This document shows, piece by piece, positions 16,913 to 26,038 of a DNA stretch of 64,000 bases (positions are counted from its first letter, which is position 1; each line of letters opens with the position of its first letter). Source of the stretch: Pedobacter antarcticus. Lineage in GTDB: Bacteria; Bacteroidota; Bacteroidia; Sphingobacteriales; Sphingobacteriaceae. A program made the position numbers and the translations under genes. The DNA is taken from contig NZ_FONS01000004.1 in the NCBI RefSeq assembly GCF_900112985.1, positions 62,001 through 126,000 of the forward strand, given 5' to 3'. Below the pieces are notes generated by a model. The model had not been told where the DNA came from. It saw only the letters and a program-made list of their open reading frames with translations, and did not search any database.

Positions 16913-18469
16913 ATGGAACTTTTAATTAAAGCTATTGGATTTACACTGCTGCATTCTTTGTGGCAGGGACTGCTACTATCCTTGATCACTGCGTTGATCC
17001 TGGTTGGCGGTAAAAATTTGAGCTCTGCATCAAGATACCGGTTTTTAACCTGGTCGCTTGTGCTTTTCGCTTCCGCAACCCTATTTACTTTTGCATCCTA
17101 TATGATTCAGGACCAAAGTATTGTAGGTCCGGTAATGAGCCATCAGGCAAATGTAGGAATTCCGGCTGTTGATACTCTTCAAGGTAAATATAGTCCGGCT
17201 GAATCGGGGGTTTATGAACTTTCTGCATTTGCAGCGAATGGTATAAATACTGCCGGTGATTTTTTCTCCAGAAATACAGATCTGATTGTATTGGTTTGGT
17301 TTTTAATGTTCTGCGCTAAAAGTCTTCAGCTACTGACAGGTTTGCATGGAATATATCGATTGAAAAATACCAACGTAAAACCTGTTTCCGAATTCTGGCA
17401 AAACAAAGCAGAAGAGCTGGCCGAAAAGCTTAATGTTCAAGCTGTTGTCAGATTAATGGAATCCGGACTGGCCCGTGTGCCAATGGTTATTGGTCATTTT
17501 AAACCGGTAATTCTAATTCCTATTGGCTTAATCAATGCCATGAGTACAGCAGATGTAGAAGCCATACTTGTACACGAATTAGCGCATATCCGCCGCAGAG
17601 ATTTTATAGTTAACATATTGCAGAGTTTGCTGGAGATGATTTTTTTCTTTAATCCAGCTGTGATCTGGATTTCAGAACTGATCAGAGCCGAACGTGAAAA
17701 CTGTTGCGATGACATCGCTGTTACCCAGCTTAGTAATAAAGCGGTCTATATCCGTGCATTGGTGAGCTGTCAGGAATACGAACACGGCGCCCCTGGGTTA
17801 AGCATGGCTTTAAAAAATGGACAGGGACAACTAATGCATCGTGTGAAAAGATTGCTTGGGCAATATCAATCACCTGTTACGAAGATGGAGAGAGTAATAT
17901 TGTCATTATTGATGATCGTCGTAATATTAACTACGGCTGCCTTTAAAGTCCTGCCTGAAAGAGCTGCTGTAAAAACAAAGCTGGCTTCCAAAGAGGTGTC
18001 TGCTACCAAGGCTCAACCAGTTGCTAATCAAGACCATTCTGATGCTAACCGCGATCAGCAGGTTAGCAGTACTACAGAACACCAGGTAGTAACTACTACG
18101 ACAACAGTGCGTCCGGATAACCCTGTTGATGTTGCGGCCGAAATACCGGTAGTAGCAGATGTCCCAGTACAGGAAACAGTTGCAATACCGGTTAAACCTG
18201 CTTTGCCAGTTGTTCCTGGGATGTCGCCTGCTGTGCTTGCTTTGCCTGCTCAGAAAAGTGACCGCGTTAATTCCGAGGCTTTAATTGCTGATTTAAAAAA
18301 GCATAATATGATTGAAGATGATCGTGATTTTAAAATCCAGCTTAATCAGGACGGCTTGTATATCGACGGTAAAAAGCAAAGTGCGGTCTGGCACAAAAGG
18401 GTTATGCGCAACTACGTCAACGAGCCTAATAAAAAGCTCAATTACACTACTACAGTGCGAATTAACTAA
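16913..18469 (+). CDS. M56 (BlaR1-type) membrane metalloprotease
   Basis: 518 residues with about four N-terminal membrane helices. The zinc-protease motif is HELAH (H221, E222, H225), followed by RRRDFIVNILQSLLEMIFFF and the downstream Glu-containing AERENCCDDIAV, as in BlaR1/MecR1. After the last helix (about 320-340) comes a long Val/Thr/Pro/Ala-rich linker and a small C-terminal domain; there is no penicillin-binding sensor domain. It would cleave the upstream BlaI repressor on a signal that is unknown here. Followed 109 bases later by an outer-membrane barrel gene on the same strand, a recurring arrangement in this group. Confidence 0.9.
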   Translation: MELLIKAIGFTLLHSLWQGLLLSLITALILVGGKNLSSASRYRFLTWSLVLFASATLFTFASYMIQDQSIVGPVMSHQANVGIPAVDTLQGKYSPAESGVYELSAFAANGINTAGDFFSRNTDLIVLVWFLMFCAKSLQLLTGLHGIYRLKNTNVKPVSEFWQNKAEELAEKLNVQAVVRLMESGLARVPMVIGHFKPVILIPIGLINAMSTADVEAILVHELAHIRRRDFIVNILQSLLEMIFFFNPAVIWISELIRAERENCCDDIAVTQLSNKAVYIRALVSCQEYEHGAPGLSMALKNGQGQLMHRVKRLLGQYQSPVTKMERVILSLLMIVVILTTAAFKVLPERAAVKTKLASKEVSATKAQPVANQDHSDANRDQQVSSTTEHQVVTTTTTVRPDNPVDVAAEIPVVADVPVQETVAIPVKPALPVVPGMSPAVLALPAQKSDRVNSEALIADLKKHNMIEDDRDFKIQLNQDGLYIDGKKQSAVWHKRVMRNYVNEPNKKLNYTTTVRIN

Positions 18470-18578
18470 TTATATCAATTTCTCATAATTTATTCCTGTC
18501 TCTCGTTTTTACCGGGAGCAGGGATCGCTTTGCCCTTGATTTGCAGCTGGCATCTGTGCTATCTTAAAATTCTTATAA

Positions 18579-21020
18579 ATGAAAAAATATTTAATGATGC
18601 TATTTTTAGCATGGTATGGCACCGCTGTGTCTTTTGGGCAAGTAGCTGGATCGAAAATAAAGGGGACTCTTCTGGATCATCAGGGTGTTGGGATCGATGG
18701 TGCGACGATGTCGGTAAAAAAGCAATCAGATTCATCACTCGTGAAAATGGAGTTCAGTGAGGCTAATGGGAGTTTTATTTTTAGTGGGATAGCTCCCGGA
18801 ATCTATTTACTGGATGTAAATCTGATGGGGCGAAGAGTTTATCAGTCTGTCTCTCTTGCTATTACCACCGGTTTGCCGGTGTTGGATCTGGGTTCAATTC
18901 GTATTCAGGAACAGCAACAGTCTTTAAAAGAAGTGTCTATTGTATCTAAAAAGGCACTGATTGAACATCAGATTGACCGGACCGTATTAAATGTCGATGC
19001 CTTGATTAGTAATGCCGGAACTACGGCAATGGATGTATTGGAAAAATCTCCGGGAGTAAGGGTCGATCAAAATGGGCAGATTAGTCTGAAGGGGCAGCAA
19101 GGGGTAACTATTTTTATTGATGATAAGCCAACATATCTGTCCGGGGCAGACCTGGAAGGTTATTTGAGGAGTCTGCCGGCAACAACTTTAGACAAGATAG
19201 AAATCATGAGTAATCCTCCGGCTAAATATGATGCTGCTGGAAAAGGAGGAGTTATTAATATAAAGACGAAAAAGCAAAAGCTCAAAGGATTTAATCTTGG
19301 GATTAATGCATCTGCAGGTCAGGGAATATATACAACAACAAATAATAGTATTGACTTTAATTACAAAAACAATAAGATTAATGTATTTGGTAATGCTGGC
19401 TACAGTTTTCGCAATGGGGCATCGGACCTTCATATCTATCGGAACTACAGAGATGAAGCTGGTAATCATACCGGATCATTCGATCAGCAGACTTTTCTAC
19501 GCAGGAAAGGCTGGGGAATAAACGGACTTCTGGGGGCAGATTATAGTCCGTCAGAATTAACGAGCTGGGGCGTGGTATTTACAGGTTTCTTACGTAAACC
19601 GAATTCAAATAATCTCAGTGAGAACGTTATTAATGATGCTGCAGGTAAACTGGAATCTTTGGTTAAAGCGCGTAATGTCGAGAATGGAACTTCAGATAAT
19701 TTCGGTGCGAATCTGAATTACCGCCATTTATTTAAAAAAGACGGACCCGATATTTCAGCTGATCTTGATTATTTGCGTTATGGATCTGGTAACAAACAAG
19801 ATTATGTTAACGACATATATAACGCTGATAGACAGTTTGATCATGTAGAAGGGTTAAATGGTAACTTGAAAGGGAATATAAATATTTTAAGTGCAAAAGT
19901 AGACTATACACATCCGTTTAGCGGGAAATTGAAACTTGCCGGCGGTTTGAAAAATAGTTTTACAGAAACAGATAACGTAGCAGATTATAGTAATACGCTG
20001 GGAGGTCTTACTACCCCGGATTATGATAAATCCAATCAGTTTAAATACAAGGAAAGGATTAGTGCAGCTTATGTGAATCTGAATAAAGATTTTGACAGAT
20101 GGAGCGTTCAGGCTGGTCTGCGTTTGGAAAATACAGATTCACGTGGAAGGCAGTTGGGAAATATAATGAAAAGTGACTCCTCCTTTAAAAGGAATTATAC
20201 AGGCTTGTTCCCGACTCTTTTTATACGATATCAGTTGGACACTTCGGGCAATCAGCAGTTGAAATTCAATTATGGACGTCGTGTTGAAAGACCGTATTAT
20301 CAGGATTTGAATCCGTTTATTTCACCGCTCGATAAATTCACCTATTATGTAGGTAATCCATATTTACTACCGTCTTTTTCGCAGAAAGTCGAGCTGACTT
20401 ATGTTTGGAAGAAGTTTAGTACTTCGGTAAGTTACAGTAGTGCCAAGGATGAGTTTAATGAGACTATTGAGATTAAAGATGGGATTTACTACAGCAGGCC
20501 GGGAAATATTGGCAGTAGTAAAGTCTTAAGTTGGAATATTGACGCGGGTGTAGATCCCTTGAGCTGGCTTAATTTACAGTTTTATGGAGAGCTGACCAGA
20601 ATTCATTCTAAAAGTGATTTTTATTCAGGCCTGCTGGATAATAAAGGGGTTTTCACTTATCTTCAGGGGATTGCGCAGTTTAAGCTACAACACGGTTGGA
20701 ACGCACAGCTGGATGGGAATTACCAAAGTAAAGTAACCAATGCCCAGTTTGTAGTTGGAGAGCAGTGGAGAATGAATATGGGGCTTTCCAAAACCCTTTC
20801 GCCAAAAACTACACTTAAACTGAGTGTTAGTGATATATTCAGAACTCAGATCACCAGAGGTACAATCAATAACCTGAATCTGACAGATGCCGGATGGGTG
20901 AACAGAGGAGATAGCAGACGTGCAGTGCTTACTTTAAGCATGAGGTTAGGTCAGATGAAAGCTAACCGGCCTGATAAACGTTCAGGAGCAGATTCGGAAG
21001 CTGACCGTGTGAAGCAATAG
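18579..21020 (+). CDS. Outer-membrane beta-barrel protein, TonB-receptor-like (OMP_b-brl_3)
   Basis: 813 residues. The signal peptide ends near AVSFGQ. A carboxypeptidase-regulatory-like domain at about 25-110 (IKGTLLDHQGVGIDGATMSV) is followed by a plug-like domain at about 120-225 (TAMDVLEKSPGVRVDQNG, PPAKYDAAGKGGVINIKT), then a barrel of about 580 residues. This matches the outer-membrane beta-barrel family related to TonB receptors. It follows the BlaI/M56 pair, so it may be a regulated target. The ligand is unknown. The gene has an ordinary composition for the window. Confidence 0.87.
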   Translation: MKKYLMMLFLAWYGTAVSFGQVAGSKIKGTLLDHQGVGIDGATMSVKKQSDSSLVKMEFSEANGSFIFSGIAPGIYLLDVNLMGRRVYQSVSLAITTGLPVLDLGSIRIQEQQQSLKEVSIVSKKALIEHQIDRTVLNVDALISNAGTTAMDVLEKSPGVRVDQNGQISLKGQQGVTIFIDDKPTYLSGADLEGYLRSLPATTLDKIEIMSNPPAKYDAAGKGGVINIKTKKQKLKGFNLGINASAGQGIYTTTNNSIDFNYKNNKINVFGNAGYSFRNGASDLHIYRNYRDEAGNHTGSFDQQTFLRRKGWGINGLLGADYSPSELTSWGVVFTGFLRKPNSNNLSENVINDAAGKLESLVKARNVENGTSDNFGANLNYRHLFKKDGPDISADLDYLRYGSGNKQDYVNDIYNADRQFDHVEGLNGNLKGNINILSAKVDYTHPFSGKLKLAGGLKNSFTETDNVADYSNTLGGLTTPDYDKSNQFKYKERISAAYVNLNKDFDRWSVQAGLRLENTDSRGRQLGNIMKSDSSFKRNYTGLFPTLFIRYQLDTSGNQQLKFNYGRRVERPYYQDLNPFISPLDKFTYYVGNPYLLPSFSQKVELTYVWKKFSTSVSYSSAKDEFNETIEIKDGIYYSRPGNIGSSKVLSWNIDAGVDPLSWLNLQFYGELTRIHSKSDFYSGLLDNKGVFTYLQGIAQFKLQHGWNAQLDGNYQSKVTNAQFVVGEQWRMNMGLSKTLSPKTTLKLSVSDIFRTQITRGTINNLNLTDAGWVNRGDSRRAVLTLSMRLGQMKANRPDKRSGADSEADRVKQ

Positions 21021-21075
21021 CAGGTTTGATTCAGTTGCTGTTTACGTTTTATTTTCCATTGATTTTTTTTTGCTA

Positions 21076-21197
21076 TTCTTCGGGGTTGGTATACCGTTGC
21101 GATACCCTTGGTATACCTTTCCTTTACCCAAAGGGTATACCAAGGGTATCGCAACGGTATACCAAGGGTAAAGGAAGGGTAAGGCAACCCCGAAGAA
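21076..21197. repeat. Nested inverted repeat with GGTATACC/GGGTA units
   Basis: An outer pair TTCTTCGGGGTT (21076-21087) and AACCCCGAAGAA (21186-21197) encloses an exact 30-bp inverted repeat (21088-21117 with 21134-21163; both arms begin and end with GGTATACC). The 16-base loop contains a small ACCC-AAA-GGGT hairpin. A further segment at 21166-21179 (GGGTAAAGGAAGGG) is a near reverse complement of 21116-21129, so two alternative foldings compete. It lies between the ends of the convergent barrel gene and bioA. It could act as a terminator-like barrier or be a mobile palindromic repeat. No T-tract. Confidence 0.85.
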
Positions 21198-21269
21198 AAA
21201 CAGAAGTAAAATAGGCGCTTACTGCGATAAGACTAAAGAAATGTCCGAACAAAGACTCCGTTAGACCGA

Positions 21270-22541
21270 TTATCTTAATTTCAGGTCAAGTGCTTCCAGA
21301 ATTGCCGCATAGATTTCTTCCAGATCGGCATTGCTAATACAATAGGGTGGAAGGATATAGATAATATTGCCTAAAGGACGAAGGATTATCCCTTTATCCA
21401 GAAAGAAATTATATAACCAGTCCCGCAGACCATTAAAATAAGAGGTCCCTTCTCCCGTTTCCCATTCAATGGCGAGGATAGTCCCTGTCTGCCGGACGGA
21501 GCGGACAAGAGGATGTAGTTCGATTGAAGTTGCAAATGTGCTATGCAGCGCAGCTATCCGCTGAATTGCTGCCTGGCAATCTGGTTCGGCTAATAAATCA
21601 AGGCTGGCCGCAGCTGCAGCGCAGGCTAGTGGGTTCGCTGTAAAAGAATGACCATGGAAAAGAGTCTTAAGATTATCCTCAGCTAAAAAAGCAGCGTAAA
21701 TTTCTGAACTACAGGTTGTGATACCCAGAGGCATAGTTCCGCCGGTTAATCCTTTGGAAAAACAAAGGATGTCGGCCTGTTGCTGCAGGTGGTCTGCGGC
21801 GAAATTTCTGCCTGTGCGCCCGAATCCCGTAAAAACCTCATCCTGGATCATTAGTATTCCGTTCCTACGGCAAAGAGCCATGAGCTGGTCAAGGTGTTCG
21901 GCCTTGTGCATTAGCATTCCCGCAGACCCCTGTACCAGTGGCTCGAAAATAAAACATGCGAGGTCTGCAGCGTGGGTTTCGATGATTTTCTGCAGATCTT
22001 CCAGGTTATTGCTGTCTGGTGTATCAATATAGATTACTTCGAACATCTGGTTTTTGAACGGGGCTGTCCATGTACCCCGGGCACTCACTGACATGGCGCC
22101 GAAAGTGTCGCCATGATATGCGTTTTTAAAAGCAAGAATCTTACTGCGTGGTTGGTTCTGATTATACCAGAACTGGATACACATCTTAAGTGCTACCTCA
22201 ATAGCAGTTGACCCGTTGTCGGTGTAAAAAACTTTCTGTTGAGAGGGTGGCAGTATATTCAGTAGCTTTTCGGCGAGTTGAATAGCGGGCTCATGTGTGA
22301 ACCCTGCAAAAATGACCTGGTCTAGCTTACCGAGCTGTTTGATCACTTTTTCTGCAATATAAGGATGGGAGTGTCCATGTAGTATAACCCACCAGGATGA
22401 AATTGCATCTATATATTTTTTGCCATCCTGGTCAAAGAGGTACGATCCGGATGCATGATCTATAACTATATGTTTATTTCCCTTATAATGTTGTGTATAA
22501 GGGTGCCATATATATTTAGCGTCTCTATTTGTTAAGGTCAT
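21270..22541 (-). CDS. bioA: Adenosylmethionine-8-amino-7-oxononanoate aminotransferase
   Basis: 423 residues, a class III PLP aminotransferase that converts 8-amino-7-oxononanoate to 7,8-diaminononanoate with S-adenosylmethionine as amino donor. Family features: IWHPYTQH near the N-terminus, [13 protein letters not shown] at 48-60 (the tryptophan pair typical of BioA), [14 protein letters not shown], and the PLP lysine K263 in CFSKGLTGG. Last gene of the biotin operon; its ATG overlaps the end of bioB by 17 bases, implying coupled translation. Downstream lies the nested palindrome. Confidence 0.97.
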   Translation of the reverse strand: MTLTNRDAKYIWHPYTQHYKGNKHIVIDHASGSYLFDQDGKKYIDAISSWWVILHGHSHPYIAEKVIKQLGKLDQVIFAGFTHEPAIQLAEKLLNILPPSQQKVFYTDNGSTAIEVALKMCIQFWYNQNQPRSKILAFKNAYHGDTFGAMSVSARGTWTAPFKNQMFEVIYIDTPDSNNLEDLQKIIETHAADLACFIFEPLVQGSAGMLMHKAEHLDQLMALCRRNGILMIQDEVFTGFGRTGRNFAADHLQQQADILCFSKGLTGGTMPLGITTCSSEIYAAFLAEDNLKTLFHGHSFTANPLACAAAAASLDLLAEPDCQAAIQRIAALHSTFATSIELHPLVRSVRQTGTILAIEWETGEGTSYFNGLRDWLYNFFLDKGIILRPLGNIIYILPPYCISNADLEEIYAAILEALDLKLR

Positions 22542-23535
22542 ATACTGCCTCCTTTTCCAGATTGTTTATACGCTGCATTGGTTTTAATCCTAGTAAACTG
22601 AAGAGTTCTCTGTCCTGGGAAATGCCGGGATTTGGGGTTACCAATAGCTCTTCGCTTTCACTTGTAAAGATGGAATTTGCACCCGCCATGAAACACCAGG
22701 ATTGTTCCTCTCCGCTCATTTCTGCTCTTCCTGCACTTAAGCGGACGATAGATGCGGGCATTAAAATCCTTGCAGTTGCAATCATGCGGATCATTTCCCA
22801 GGCGTCTGTTTTGGGCATGTTTTCAAGAGGTGTGCCTTTTACGCGGGCAAGGGCATTGACTGGTACAGATTCCGGATGAACCGGTAACGTGGAAAGTGTA
22901 TGTAGCATACGAATCCGGTCTTCGTGTGTTTCACCCAGACCGATAATTCCACCGGAGCATACGCTGATTCCTGCCTTCCTTACATGATTTATGGTGTTTA
23001 ACCTATCATCGTAAGTCCGCGTGCTGATAATCTCTTCGTATTTTTCTCTTGACGTATCCAGATTGTGATTGTAGGCATACAGGCCTGCTTGCTGAAGTTT
23101 TTGTGCCTGACTTTCTGTGAGCATACCAAGCGTGCAACAGACCTCCATGCCAAGCTCATTGACGCCGGTTACCATATCTAGTATGGTGTCGAAATCGCGG
23201 TTGTCTCTCACTTCCCGCCAGGCTGCAGCCATACAGAAACGTGAAGATCCGGCTTCTTTAGCGCGCGTGGCAATTTGAATGACCTCGTCTCTGCTCATGA
23301 GAGATTTCACTTTAATTCCCGTATGGTAGCGCGCTGCCTGACCACAATAGGAGCAGTCTTCCGGGCAGCCTCCGGTTTTTACAGAAAGTAAAGTGCATAC
23401 CTGAACCTCCAGGGAATTGTGAAAATTGCGGTGGACGGTTGCGGCCTGATACACCAGTTCAAGCAAAGGTGTGTGGTATATTCCCTGGATTTCTTCGATG
23501 CTCCAGTCATGGCGGATGTTTAGAATTGACGACAT
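22525..23535 (-). CDS. bioB: Biotin synthase
   Basis: 336 residues, radical-SAM enzyme that inserts sulfur into dethiobiotin. The radical-SAM cluster motif CPEDCSYC (C57, C61, C64) is intact, and the downstream elements [16 protein letters not shown] and [10 protein letters not shown] (with the Arg that helps hold the [2Fe-2S] cluster) are present. Normal family length. It sits between bioD (26 bases) and bioA (overlap of 17), in one operon. Confidence 0.97.
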   Translation of the reverse strand: MSSILNIRHDWSIEEIQGIYHTPLLELVYQAATVHRNFHNSLEVQVCTLLSVKTGGCPEDCSYCGQAARYHTGIKVKSLMSRDEVIQIATRAKEAGSSRFCMAAAWREVRDNRDFDTILDMVTGVNELGMEVCCTLGMLTESQAQKLQQAGLYAYNHNLDTSREKYEEIISTRTYDDRLNTINHVRKAGISVCSGGIIGLGETHEDRIRMLHTLSTLPVHPESVPVNALARVKGTPLENMPKTDAWEMIRMIATARILMPASIVRLSAGRAEMSGEEQSWCFMAGANSIFTSESEELLVTPNPGISQDRELFSLLGLKPMQRINNLEKEAVYDLNK

Positions 23536-23561
23536 ATTGAGAATTAAATGTTTTGTATAGT

Positions 23562-24176
23562 CTAAAATTTGAGCAGTTTGGGTAGTCTGCTCAGTGAATT
23601 ATGGTTTATCTCAGTTAATTCCTGCAGATCAGTCCAGGGACAGTTCGATGGCAGCTGGCTGATAATTACTTTTTTGCTGTATGGATTAAAATCTCCGTTG
23701 AAAATCACCTGCTTCAGATTGAGTCCGCGCAGTTTAATGACCTCAAGAGTAAGCAGGCTATGGTTAATACAGCCCAGATAATCCCTGATAACCAAAATCA
23801 GATCAGCTTTTAGGTGCCGGATTAATTCTGCCGTGAGTAAATTGTCAGATAAGGGTACCAGCAGGCCGCCGGCACCTTCTATCAGTAAAGGTCTGAGATG
23901 CCCGGGCAGGATAAAGTCCTGTAAGGTGATCCGCACATTTTCTGCAGCGGCAGCTTCATGAGGCGATGCAGCAAGCATAAAGCGGTGTCTTTCAGGATGA
24001 AATCTGGAATGATGGTGCCCTGTAAGCTCACGCACGATCTCTGTGTCGGTATAGTGCAGGTCGCCTGCCTGCACCGGTTTCCAATAGTCCATTTTGTTTT
24101 GATAACATATGACAGCAGAAACTACTGTTTTGCCTATTCCTGTACCTATACCGGTTACAAATAGCGGGTTATTCAT
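23562..24176 (-). CDS. bioD: Dethiobiotin synthetase
   Basis: 204 residues from the ATG at 24176 ([17 protein letters not shown]); the frame is open further upstream but that part overlaps bioF and is not homologous to the family. The P-loop GIGTGIGKT (residues 9-17) and [16 protein letters not shown] are the expected ATP and substrate elements. It closes the ureido ring of dethiobiotin from diaminononanoate, CO2 and ATP. Slightly short for the family. It begins 16 bases after the bioF stop. Confidence 0.95.
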   Translation of the reverse strand: MNNPLFVTGIGTGIGKTVVSAVICYQNKMDYWKPVQAGDLHYTDTEIVRELTGHHHSRFHPERHRFMLAASPHEAAAAENVRITLQDFILPGHLRPLLIEGAGGLLVPLSDNLLTAELIRHLKADLILVIRDYLGCINHSLLTLEVIKLRGLNLKQVIFNGDFNPYSKKVIISQLPSNCPWTDLQELTEINHNSLSRLPKLLKF

Positions 24177-24192
24177 GTTTGTTGTCTGATTT

Positions 24193-25356
24193 TTAAGATT
24201 GGTGCAATTGCTTAATCTGTTCACAAAGGCCATTAATTTCTGTTTCGGTGTTGAATGAATGAATGCAGATACGCAGTCTTTCGGTACCCGCTGGTACAGT
24301 CGGGCTGCGGATCGGGTAAACTGCATATCCTTTTTCGAAAAGCAATTTGCTCCAGCGAAGGCAATTCTCATTTCCCGGGATCGTAATTATTTGAATAGGG
24401 GACACTTTCAGATCAATCCGCTCTGTTGAATTCCCGGCCGGATAAATAGCTTGCAAATTAGCGCGTAGGAGAGTTGATTTTTGCTGAAGCTTATGTTGTT
24501 CTTCCGGAAGGGTTAATAATCGTTTATATCGCGTTAAAATGGATAGTATTAGCATAGGAGGCAGTGCTGTGCTGTAGATAAATGGCCTTGCGAAATTTAC
24601 AAGATAGGTTTTGAGTAATTGGCTACCCAAAATTACTGCCCCATGCAGGCCTAAAGCCTTGCTGAAGGTGATGATTCTGGCGAATACCGGGGTGCCGGTC
24701 ACTTCGCTGGTGGCCAGGCCAGTTCCGAATACTCCAAACGCGTGAGCTTCATCTACAATGAGTCTCGCCTGATATTTACTACATAGGGCCAGTATCGGGG
24801 GTAGGTTGGCGAAATCTCCATCCATAGAATAAAGGCTCTCTATTGCCACATAGCAACGGCCCTGACGGTCTTTGTTTTGGAGGAGTTTGTTTTCCAGATC
24901 CCTGCAATCGTTATGTCTGAACTTTAGCCGGTCTGCATAGCTTAGTCGCAGGCCGTCGATTACCGAAGCATGGATGTACTGATCGTAAATCACGAGGTCT
25001 CCTTTTTGTGGAAGGCAGGAGAACAGTGAGGTGTTTGCTGTATATCCTGAATTAAAAAGTAGTGCCGCTCCGGTTTTTTCCTGTGTTGCAAACAGGTCTT
25101 CCAATTCTTCGGCAGCAGCGGAATTTCCGCTGAGTAATCTTGACCCGCCGGCCCCTGACCAGCCTTGGTTTTTCGGTAGCAGCCTGGCTTCTGATTGAAG
25201 GTATTCTTTTGATGATTCTTCATTTTTCAGTCTGGAGTATCCTAAATAATCATTAGAGCTGAAGTCTGTTAAATCATTTGTTAATTGTAGTTTACGAATT
25301 CCATTTGTTGACTCTTTGTTGCCAATTTTAAACTGCATAAATTGTTCTGCATTCAT
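24193..25356 (-). CDS. bioF: 8-amino-7-oxononanoate synthase
   Basis: 387 residues, alpha-oxoamine synthase using PLP to condense pimeloyl-ACP/CoA with L-alanine. Key elements: DFSSNDYLGYSR at 31-42, GGSRLLSGN, VDEAHAFGVFGTG at 201-213, and the PLP lysine K233 in TFSKALGLHGA. It is the first of the four classical bio genes and lies only 5 bases after the ferritin-like gene, so both are almost certainly co-transcribed. It needs a pimeloyl thioester, whose source is not encoded among recognised genes here. Confidence 0.95.
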   Translation of the reverse strand: MNAEQFMQFKIGNKESTNGIRKLQLTNDLTDFSSNDYLGYSRLKNEESSKEYLQSEARLLPKNQGWSGAGGSRLLSGNSAAAEELEDLFATQEKTGAALLFNSGYTANTSLFSCLPQKGDLVIYDQYIHASVIDGLRLSYADRLKFRHNDCRDLENKLLQNKDRQGRCYVAIESLYSMDGDFANLPPILALCSKYQARLIVDEAHAFGVFGTGLATSEVTGTPVFARIITFSKALGLHGAVILGSQLLKTYLVNFARPFIYSTALPPMLILSILTRYKRLLTLPEEQHKLQQKSTLLRANLQAIYPAGNSTERIDLKVSPIQIITIPGNENCLRWSKLLFEKGYAVYPIRSPTVPAGTERLRICIHSFNTETEINGLCEQIKQLHQS

Positions 25357-25361
25357 AGTTT

Positions 25362-25973
25362 CTAAGCAATGGAATCTTTAATTAACGCATTTGTCCATCC
25401 AGTATGAAGCTGCTCTTCAATTGCGCAGATATACGCTGCATGTGACTCCCAGTCCACAGAAAATTCTTTCAGCTGTATGATCATTTCTTCGAGGTGGCCT
25501 TGCTCTTCTACAATTATTGACCTGACGCTAACCTTGCTGCCAGCCTGCTGCAGTGCAGCCTGATAGACCGGGTATAATTGGTCTGCCCGGACTTCTATAG
25601 CATAGGTGACGAGTAGGTAAGCTGCAAATTTTAATTCCGCACCATGCAGGTGCAGACGATCGCGCAGATATCTGCTGGTCTTCAGATCCAACAGCTGTAA
25701 ATAGTGATTGCTTGCTATTGGTGCTATTAAGTAGTCCGGATGATAAGTAGGGTTTTCGCGGATTCCTAATCTGGTGATCTGCTTTTTTAGATAGTAGGCG
25801 TGGCGATGTTCTTCTGCCGCATGTTTTAATACCATCAATGTTGTGGTATGGGCATTTTCGCTCGCTGATATCTTTCTGGCACCTATATTCTCCAGAAGTG
25901 ATAGTGTATTGAGTAGTTTGGCATGTAAAGAATCGTGCTGTATAATATGTTGTAGTAAGGCTGTTAATGTCAT
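25362..25973 (-). CDS. Ferritin-like diiron protein leading the biotin operon
   Basis: 203 residues from the ATG at 25973. All-helical, with the full ferritin-like metal signature: E28 (helix 1), E55-x-x-H58 (AAEEHRHAYYL, helix 2), E127 (YAIEVRADQLYP, helix 3) and E157-x-x-H160 (VEEQGHLEEM, helix 4). That spacing is what a diiron carboxylate site needs. No signal peptide. It is the first gene of the operon, 5 bases before bioF, and divergent from a MocR regulator. I do not recognise it as any named Bio protein. Possible roles: an oxygen-dependent enzyme making a pimeloyl precursor, or iron supply/protection for BioB. Neither is proven by sequence. Confidence 0.75.
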   Translation of the reverse strand: MTLTALLQHIIQHDSLHAKLLNTLSLLENIGARKISASENAHTTTLMVLKHAAEEHRHAYYLKKQITRLGIRENPTYHPDYLIAPIASNHYLQLLDLKTSRYLRDRLHLHGAELKFAAYLLVTYAIEVRADQLYPVYQAALQQAGSKVSVRSIIVEEQGHLEEMIIQLKEFSVDWESHAAYICAIEEQLHTGWTNALIKDSIA

Positions 25974-26038
25974 CTTATGCGGATTTGTGCCAAAAGTATT
26001 ACCTTGCCCCAAACTTCATATGTACCAGTTTTATTTTT
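25974..26038. promoter_or_regulatory. Divergent biotin operon / MocR control region
   Basis: 65 bases separate the two start codons, so both promoters and the regulator site must be here or just inside the genes. On the minus strand TACTTTTG (a TAnnTTTG match, plus-strand 25988-25995 CAAAAGTA) is a plausible -7 for the operon, with TTTG upstream at a shorter than usual distance. The plus strand has CATATG and the related halves CCAAAAGT and CCAAACTT, which might be a direct-repeat MocR site. Confidence 0.4.

Noticed and set aside
21026..21214. Open frames on both strands across the nested palindrome
   Set aside because: The repetitive peptides (repeats of LGIP and RYTKG) simply mirror the palindromic DNA; there is no start context or family match.
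24177..24371. 65-codon N-terminal extension of BioD
   Set aside because: It overlaps bioF and would put the P-loop far from the N-terminus, unlike all BioD proteins.
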